Below, in pieces: positions 6,746 through 10,394 of a DNA stretch of 10,394 bases; position 1 is the first letter of the stretch, and every line of letters begins with the position of its first letter. The translations under genes were made by a program, and so were the position numbers. Source of the stretch: Bacillota bacterium (GTDB lineage Bacteria > Bacillota > Clostridia > DSM-8532); contig JAEZLR010000005.1 in assembly GCA_023415205.1 (NCBI GenBank), positions 1 to 10,394 of the forward strand, read 5' to 3'. The notes beneath the pieces are model-generated. The model did not search any database, had not been told where the DNA came from, and saw only the letters and a program-made list of their open reading frames with translations.

Positions 6746-7285
6746 TCATTTTAAAAATCTGCTTATTGTTTCATCGCTCCATACCTGAACTTCAATATAT
6801 CGCTCTGGACCATATATGCCATCAGAATTCCATTCTTGTGGCAAACCATATTTATCGATTAGCTTTAGAATGTCATTATACATATAAAGTTGTTTTCTAT
6901 ATTCTTTTCCATCATTCACACGAGGACTAAACGTTGGGTGCATATCTCCATAAGTAAACGATAACGTTGATAAATCAAATTCATTAATCGGTATTTTTAT
7001 ATAAGCCGGATTCTCAAACCAACTATATAACCATGGGCAAGCCTCTACAACCATATAGTGTGGAGCTTTTCTTGATACTTTCCCGCCTTTTTCAGAAAAT
7101 AACCTACGAGCCATATCTTCATATTCCAGCCGTGTTTCTATATAATTATCCTGTCTAGCTGATGCCTGTGCACTAGGACGTTCACGTTTTATTCTTGATA
7201 GTATTTCTTTCGCTGCGTTTACTGATAAATCAGACAGATTTTTGAACGCACCATCATTTTTATCATAATAATGATATAAATACAT
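6746..7285 (-). CDS. Conserved-type unknown protein (179 aa), cassette C
   Basis: I cannot assign a function. The protein is soluble in appearance, with no signal peptide or membrane helix, and begins MYLYHYYDKNDGAFKNLSDLS. It is rich in aromatics and has distinctive stretches KAPHYMVVEACPWLYSWFE (about 74-92), FDLSTLSFTYGDMHPTF and YGPERYIEVQVW near the C-terminus. I have the impression of a conserved uncharacterised family in clostridia and bacilli, but I cannot confirm this without a search. A strong GGAGGG ribosome-binding site supports the ATG at 7285. The gene lies between two complete attC-like sites (7405-7627 upstream, 6439-6663 downstream), so it is a single-gene cassette. Confidence 0.85.
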   Translation of the reverse strand: MYLYHYYDKNDGAFKNLSDLSVNAAKEILSRIKRERPSAQASARQDNYIETRLEYEDMARRLFSEKGGKVSRKAPHYMVVEACPWLYSWFENPAYIKIPINEFDLSTLSFTYGDMHPTFSPRVNDGKEYRKQLYMYNDILKLIDKYGLPQEWNSDGIYGPERYIEVQVWSDETISRFLK

Positions 7286-7404
7286 TTAATTAACCCTCCA
7301 AAATAAATAATTAATTCCTTCTTCGTCTTATTCTACAAGTATGTCATAACATAAAAGTTCTACTCATATATTCCGCGGCTGGCACGTCCCTTCCGGTTTA
7401 TTTC

Positions 7405-7627
7405 AGCTAACATTTCGTTTTCACGACACTGACAAACCGGACCACCGGAGCCCATCCTTATAGCGGCGCTTGCCGCCTAGGTTGCATAGGCGAGCAGTGC
7501 AGCGAAGCGGAACGACCAGCTAGGTTGCATAGGCGAGCAGTGCAGCGAAGCGGAACGACCAGCCTGGTTAGAGGGTGTGGCAGCAACGACCCGTGAGCAC
7601 GCCCGAAGCGTGAAAATTTTGTTAAAC
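7405..7627 (-). repeat. Long attC-like site of cassette B (223 bp)
   Basis: On the minus strand the 5' core is GTTTAAC (7621-7627) and the 3' core GTTAGCT (7405-7411). The inverted arms include CGTTTTCACGAC (from 7416) facing GCGTGAAAA (from 7608), an ACCACCGGAGCC arm, and the short hairpin GCGGC-GCTT-GCCGC (7463-7476). Two identical 43-bp units lie at 7478-7520 and 7521-7563. The local base composition is far richer in GC than the flanking genes. It lies 65 bp past the stop of the 150-aa GNAT gene. Confidence 0.85.
7478..7563. repeat. Tandem pair of 43-bp units inside attC (cassette B)
   Basis: Units 7478-7520 and 7521-7563 are identical to each other and to both units of the site at 8253-8475. 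Complete identity points to recent duplication or homogenisation. Each carries C23/G33. Confidence 0.95.
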
Positions 7628-7691
7628 AAAGTATAGTGCCCCACGTTGCCAACGTGGCCATGAAGTGATACCCCATAAATTCAATATCACT

Positions 7692-8144
7692 TCATTTACA
7701 TTTATCAAGGAAAACAAAAGATAGATTCTCATTTATCTGTTCTTCTTTTACAAGCCTATAACCCAATTTGGTATAGATATTTATATTCTTTAAACTCTTA
7801 TTACCTGTGAATAATGAGAGCTTCATGCAGTCACGAAAACTGTCTTCAATTCCATTCATAAGCATTTTCCCAATGCCTTTGTTTTGATGCGTAGGATGAA
7901 CTATTAGCCTACCAATATTACAAACCCCATCTTCTTCAAATGCCCTAACTGAGCCGATGATCTTCCCATTCTCCACTGCTTTCAATATAACCATTTTTGT
8001 ATAATCTTCCTTTATACCCTCTAATGTCTGTGTTAATGGCGGAATCGAATAATCATCATACAACGCTGCTTCACTCTGGTAAGATATTTTTTGCAATGTC
8101 AGAATCTCTTCAAGATCCTCAATTTTAGCTATTTCAATAACCAT
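7692..8144 (-). CDS. GNAT-family N-acetyltransferase (150 aa), cassette B
   Basis: A compact single-domain GNAT that should acetylate a small amine or peptide using acetyl-CoA. Motif A is clear: IGRLIVHPTHQNKGIGKMLM (78-96), with QNKGIG at 87-92 for pyrophosphate binding. Motif B is present at 110-130, with LFTGNKSLKNINIYTKLGYR containing the usual asparagine and YxxLGY (124-129). The N-terminal part (IAKIEDLEEILTLQKISY) is the normal first strand and helix. GAAGGG lies about 9 nt before the ATG. The attC-like site of this cassette follows at 7405-7627 and that of the previous cassette precedes at 8253-8475. The substrate cannot be told from sequence; relatives in cassettes are usually uncharacterised. 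Confidence 0.9.
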   Translation of the reverse strand: MVIEIAKIEDLEEILTLQKISYQSEAALYDDYSIPPLTQTLEGIKEDYTKMVILKAVENGKIIGSVRAFEEDGVCNIGRLIVHPTHQNKGIGKMLMNGIEDSFRDCMKLSLFTGNKSLKNINIYTKLGYRLVKEEQINENLSFVFLDKCK

Positions 8145-8252
8145 TTTTCATCGCCCTTCTTTTAATGATTACTGTTTATTTCCGAAACACCAAAGCATTA
8201 CGATATCCTTCAATTTTCTTGTACGGAAGCACAGCCTAATGCACTATATTTC

Positions 8253-8475
8253 GCCTAACGTTCCGTTTTCACGACGCCAACAAACCGGACCACCGGAGCC
8301 CTTCTCTTTAGCGGCACTTGCCGCCTAGGTTGCATAGGCGAGCAGTGCAGCGAAGCGGAACGACCAGCTAGGTTGCATAGGCGAGCAGTGCAGCGAAGCG
8401 GAACGACCAGCCCGGTGAGACGGTTTGGCAGATGCGACCCGTGAGCACGCCCGAAGCGTGAAAATTTTGTTAGGG
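8253..8475 (-). repeat. Long attC-like site of cassette A (223 bp)
   Basis: On the minus strand the 5' core is CCCTAAC (8469-8475) and the 3' core GTTAGGC (8253-8259), which fits GTTRRRY. Arms CGTTTTCACGAC (8263 onward) and AGCGTGAAAA (8455-8464) face each other; a CACCGG arm near 8291 faces CCGGTG at 8412-8417. The hairpin GCGGC-ACTT-GCCGC lies at 8311-8324. Two identical 43-bp units occupy 8326-8368 and 8369-8411. It separates the NUDIX gene from the GNAT gene of cassette B. Confidence 0.87.
8326..8411. repeat. Tandem pair of 43-bp units inside attC (cassette A)
   Basis: Units 8326-8368 and 8369-8411 are identical, and identical to those at 7478-7563. Their position is the same within the palindrome, between the GCGGC hairpin and the CCGGTGAGACGG arm. 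Confidence 0.95.
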
Positions 8476-8482
8476 CAGTGCA

Positions 8483-8501
8483 GCGGCACATAATATGCCG
8501 C
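8483..8501 (-). other. Short hairpin downstream of the NUDIX gene
   Basis: GCGGCA (8483-8488) and TGCCGC (8496-8501) form a 6-bp stem with a 7-nt loop, just outside the attC core and 98 bp past the NUDIX stop. It has no U tract, so it is at best a weak terminator or an mRNA 3'-end stabiliser. Confidence 0.4.
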
Positions 8502-8599
8502 CATCAAAGAACTTGCAATGCTTTTCTAAAAAATAATTTTATAAACTTTAAACTCAGTAATTGTAGAGACTAAGAAATAATATTTTTTTACCATACTCA

Positions 8600-9094
8600 C
8601 TAATTTTCCTTAGTAACGATATGTTCAACATGTTCAGGCATGTTTATGAGCTTTTCAATAAAAAAAGTTGGATATGCCCTATAATTTTTTAGCTTACATA
8701 TAGGAATCCAATTCATAAATTCCTGACCTTCAAGACATACACTGTTGCTGTTCAATACCTGCGTACCTCTAGACTTCATAAGAAAATAAAAAGCAATTTC
8801 ATGACATTTTAATCCATCAGTTATACCATCTCCGTCAAAAAAATTTTCATGGATAAATGCTAACCGATCAATTTCATAATTAATTCCAGTTTCCTCATAT
8901 ACTTCTCTTATCACAGCATCTTCTGCAGTTTCACCTATATGTACACCACCACCAACAGCATAATAATAATCTGATTTTTCATTGCTCGCTAACAAAACAG
9001 AACCACTTTCGATTATTATAGCCGTTGCGCGATATCTGAACCAATTGTTTTCAAATGTAAAACAACAATTTTTTCCATAATATCTTCCAATCAA
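8600..9094 (-). CDS. NUDIX hydrolase (164 aa), cassette A
   Basis: The complete NUDIX box (G-x5-E-x7-REUxEExGU) spans residues 49-71: G49, E55, then REVYEETGI at 63-71. E67 and E68 should bind the magnesium used to cleave a nucleoside diphosphate linked to another group. The rest fits the family: the FRYRATAIIIESGSVLLAS first strands at 19-37 and HEIAFYFLM at 98-106. The substrate is not evident. The frame is open only to a TTG at 9094, three codons after a stop, with no good Shine-Dalgarno sequence; a nearby ATG (9078-9080) is out of frame. The TTG start is therefore tentative, although the N-terminal length matches the family. The gene is the first array gene inside the window, next to the attC that borders the IS110-type element. 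Confidence 0.88.
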   Translation of the reverse strand: MIGRYYGKNCCFTFENNWFRYRATAIIIESGSVLLASNEKSDYYYAVGGGVHIGETAEDAVIREVYEETGINYEIDRLAFIHENFFDGDGITDGLKCHEIAFYFLMKSRGTQVLNSNSVCLEGQEFMNWIPICKLKNYRAYPTFFIEKLINMPEHVEHIVTKEN

Positions 9095-9200
9095 GCGTAT
9101 TCACAATATATAAATCATCTTTGATTTACTCTATCATACTGTTCTGTATTAAATCTACCATTTTATATTTACCGGTACGAATCAACCCACGCTGTATTTC

Positions 9201-9381
9201 ACCTAACGTTTCGTTTTCACGACGCCGACGAACCGGACCAGCGGAGCCTTTCCCTTTAGCGGCGCTTGCCGCCCAGGTTGCATAGGCGAGCAGTGTAGCG
9301 AAGCGAAACGACCAGCCCCGGTGAGACGGTGTGGCAGCACCGACCCTTGAGCACGCCCGAAGCGTGAAAACATTGTTCGTA
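9201..9381 (-). repeat. attC-like site bordering the IS110 element (181 bp, one 43-bp unit)
   Basis: On the minus strand the 3' core is GTTAGGT (9201-9207), fitting GTTRRRY, and the 5' core region reads TACGAAC (9375-9381). Arms CGTTTTCACGAC (9212 onward) and AGCGTGAAAAC (9361-9371), the hairpin GCGGC-GCTT-GCCGC (9260-9273) and the CCGGTGAGACGGTGTGG arm (9318-9334) are all present. A single 43-bp unit lies at 9274-9316, against two units in the next three sites, which explains the shorter length. It belongs to a cassette whose gene is not seen; instead an IS110-type element begins at or just beyond its outer core. Confidence 0.83.
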
Positions 9382-9411
9382 TACTCGTAGAATAAAGTGT
9401 TCATTCCTCTT

Positions 9412-9486
9412 GCTTCCTGTCATACCCCGATTGAACTGGTTGGGCTCGAGCCGTATCACCGTACGAAGCTGGGGAGAGAGGAAAGC
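9412..9486 (+). ncRNA. Candidate bridge RNA of the IS110 element
   Basis: The transposase leader can fold into a closed multi-hairpin structure. GCTTCCT (9412-9418) faces AGGAAAGC (9479-9486) with one bulge, and CCCC (9425-9428) faces GGGG (9471-9474). Inside are a GGCTC/GAGCC hairpin (9443-9452) and CGTA/TACG (9452-9455 with 9462-9465) around a 6-nt loop; these two share base 9452, so they may be alternatives. IS110-group elements encode a bridge RNA at this place, which pairs with target and donor DNA. The exact ends and loops are inferred. Confidence 0.5.
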
Positions 9487-9517
9487 ATTAGGCTCCGGTA
9501 ATTTTAAAGAGGTCGTT

Positions 9518-10394
9518 ATGTACAAACCTGTTCTGAGCATTGATGTCTCTAAATCAAAGAGTGTCGCTGCTGCTTTTGTTTCCTATGATGAGCCTTTAAC
9601 TAAAACTTTCTCCTTCACTCATTCTCCTAAAGATACTGAACTTTTGTTAAAACAGCTTCAGGAACTGGAGCGCAAAACAGGAATCAAGCCTGAGGTTGCC
9701 CTTGAAGCCACTGGTATTTACTCCAAGCCTATTATTGATTTCTTTCAAAGGTCTGGATACAATGTCGTAGTTTTAAATCCTATATTAACCCATCAACAAA
9801 AAGCCAAGTCTGTTAGAAAAATTAAAACTGATCCTATTGATGCTGGCCGGATTGCTAAAGTATACTACCTTAACAAGCTTGATGCGAACTATGATGTGCC
9901 TGATTCTATTGCCGAACTTCAATGCCTTTCAAGACAATACGAAGGGCTGATGCGTACTTATACCGAAATTCAACTGCGTATGCAAAGTATTTTTGATCTT
10001 GTTTTTCCTAATTTCCATACTGTATTTAATCACTTATGCTGTAGTTCTTCACTTTTGCTTCTTATGTCATACCCCTCTCCGGAGGATGTACTTAAAGCCA
10101 GTAAGGATAATCTATTTAAACTCATTAAGTCTACCGCTCGAGGTCATTCTGATAATTGGTGCAGCACTAAGGTTAATCATCTTTTAGCTGCTGCAGGAGA
10201 AAGTTTGCCAAGTCATAGGGCCCAGCAGTCGAACATACGGGTTCTTAAGGATTACATCAGCATCCTTATGACCCACAAAAGAATCATGACTGATTTACAG
10301 GCCGATCTGATCGCACGGGCTTCCCTTTCTCCTGCTTATGCTCTTCTATTGTCTATACCAGGCATCGGAGAGCTTACTGCAGCTACCATTCTCA
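9518..10394 (+). CDS. IS110-family transposase (N-terminal 292 aa, runs off the window)
   Basis: The start codon follows AAAGAGGT at good distance. The frame is open for 292 codons to the window edge. The N-terminal RuvC-like DEDD domain is visible, with probable catalytic residues D9 (SIDVSK), E63 (VALEATGIY), D105 and D108 (KIKTDPIDAGRIA). A coiled region follows around 130-265, and the C-terminal transposase domain starts with the helix-hairpin-helix LLLSIPGIGELTAATIL (276-292). The remaining C-terminal part, with the conserved serine of the Tnp domain, lies outside. These DEDD/serine recombinases move a circular intermediate using a bridge RNA. The element is on the strand opposite to the cassettes. 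Confidence 0.92.
   Translation, partial: MYKPVLSIDVSKSKSVAAAFVSYDEPLTKTFSFTHSPKDTELLLKQLQELERKTGIKPEVALEATGIYSKPIIDFFQRSGYNVVVLNPILTHQQKAKSVRKIKTDPIDAGRIAKVYYLNKLDANYDVPDSIAELQCLSRQYEGLMRTYTEIQLRMQSIFDLVFPNFHTVFNHLCCSSSLLLLMSYPSPEDVLKASKDNLFKLIKSTARGHSDNWCSTKVNHLLAAAGESLPSHRAQQSNIRVLKDYISILMTHKRIMTDLQADLIARASLSPAYALLLSIPGIGELTAATIL

Larger units (their letters stand above)
4940..9381 (-). other. Integron-type gene-cassette array without visible integrase (CALIN-like)
   Basis: Five or six small genes, all on the minus strand, alternate with attC-like palindromes in the same orientation. The layout gene-attC-gene-attC, the diverse small cargo, the GTT-containing cores and the cassette-specific end complementarity are features of integron cassette arrays. 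The four complete long sites are homologous over their whole length, as in sedentary chromosomal integrons. No tyrosine integrase or attI is in the window. Leaders of about 100 bp before most start codons leave room for cassette promoters, but I found no convincing -35/-10 pairs in them. Confidence 0.75.
9376..10394 (+). mobile_element. IS110-family insertion sequence, left part (continues past the window)
   Basis: The element is identified by its transposase (9518 onward). Its left end is not precisely visible. Homology to the other attC-like sites stops at GTT (9375-9377), so the IS boundary lies at or shortly after this point, unless a residue of a previous cassette lies between. A roughly 135-nt structured non-coding leader precedes the transposase, as in the IS110 group, where the leader encodes a bridge RNA. 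The right end is outside the window. No terminal inverted repeats are expected in this family. Confidence 0.75.

Noticed and set aside
7458..7676. Open frames through the long repeats, also at 8255-8491, 8325-8507, 9126-9404 and 9256-9540
   Set aside because: All share repeat-derived peptides, lack good start signals and fall inside palindromic DNA or the IS leader.
9078..9080. ATG as start of the NUDIX gene
   Set aside because: It is out of frame with the NUDIX box; the in-frame TTG at 9094 was kept despite a weak ribosome-binding site.
6439..9381. CRISPR array
   Set aside because: The 43-bp units are directly tandem without spacers, and the larger repeats are spaced by whole genes with no cas genes present.
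6439..9381. Dispersed REP-like or miniature transposon repeats
   Set aside because: Considered as the main alternative. The strict one-per-gene placement, constant orientation, GTT cores and cassette-specific end pairing fit attC better.

Overview
The window looks like a low-GC Firmicute, most likely a Clostridia-type chromosome. Coding DNA is AT-rich, Shine-Dalgarno sites are strong (GGAGG type), the one perfect promoter is of the sigma-A type, and the two left-hand genes (a secreted PIG-L deacetylase and a ROK regulator) resemble carbohydrate-processing genes of polysaccharide-using clostridia. The taxon is inferred from composition and protein character only.

Layout. (1) 1-4288 is ordinary chromosome, all on the minus strand: a ROK-family regulator (2915-4039) behind a perfect TTGACA-N17-TATAAT promoter, then a large exported PIG-L/NEW3/ThuA-like protein (177-2732) ending at a strong intrinsic terminator (82-123). 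(2) 4289-9381 is an accessory array of six short, unrelated, co-directional minus-strand genes: GNAT, a membrane-anchored unknown, GNAT, an unknown 179-aa protein, GNAT, and a NUDIX hydrolase. Five palindromic GC-rich elements separate the genes. Four are intact or nearly so, long (181-225 bp) and homologous to each other (6439-6663, 7405-7627, 8253-8475, 9201-9381), or decayed but related (5574 to about 5781); one is short (61 bp) and of a different type (4940-5000). (3) From about 9376 to the right edge lies the start of an IS110-family insertion sequence on the plus strand: a structured leader that may encode a bridge RNA, and a transposase cut off by the window end.

Main interpretation: the middle region is an integron-type gene-cassette array without a visible integrase (a CALIN-like array). 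The intergenic elements have attC architecture: an RYYYAAC-like core, nested inverted arms, and a GTTRRRY-like core, all in one orientation. In four cassettes the 5' end is complementary to the 3' outer core of the same cassette rather than to its array neighbour, as expected if each cassette was once a circle. The long sites carry one or two copies of a 43-bp unit that can fold by itself. The IS110-type element begins at or within a few bases of the last attC core, which suggests attC-targeted insertion.

How the genes work together: the ROK and PIG-L genes could form a small sugar-responsive locus. The cassette genes need not cooperate; they look like an assortment of small-molecule acetyltransferases, a nucleotide-type hydrolase and unknowns, typical of cassette cargo. 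No integrase, attI or array promoter is inside the window.
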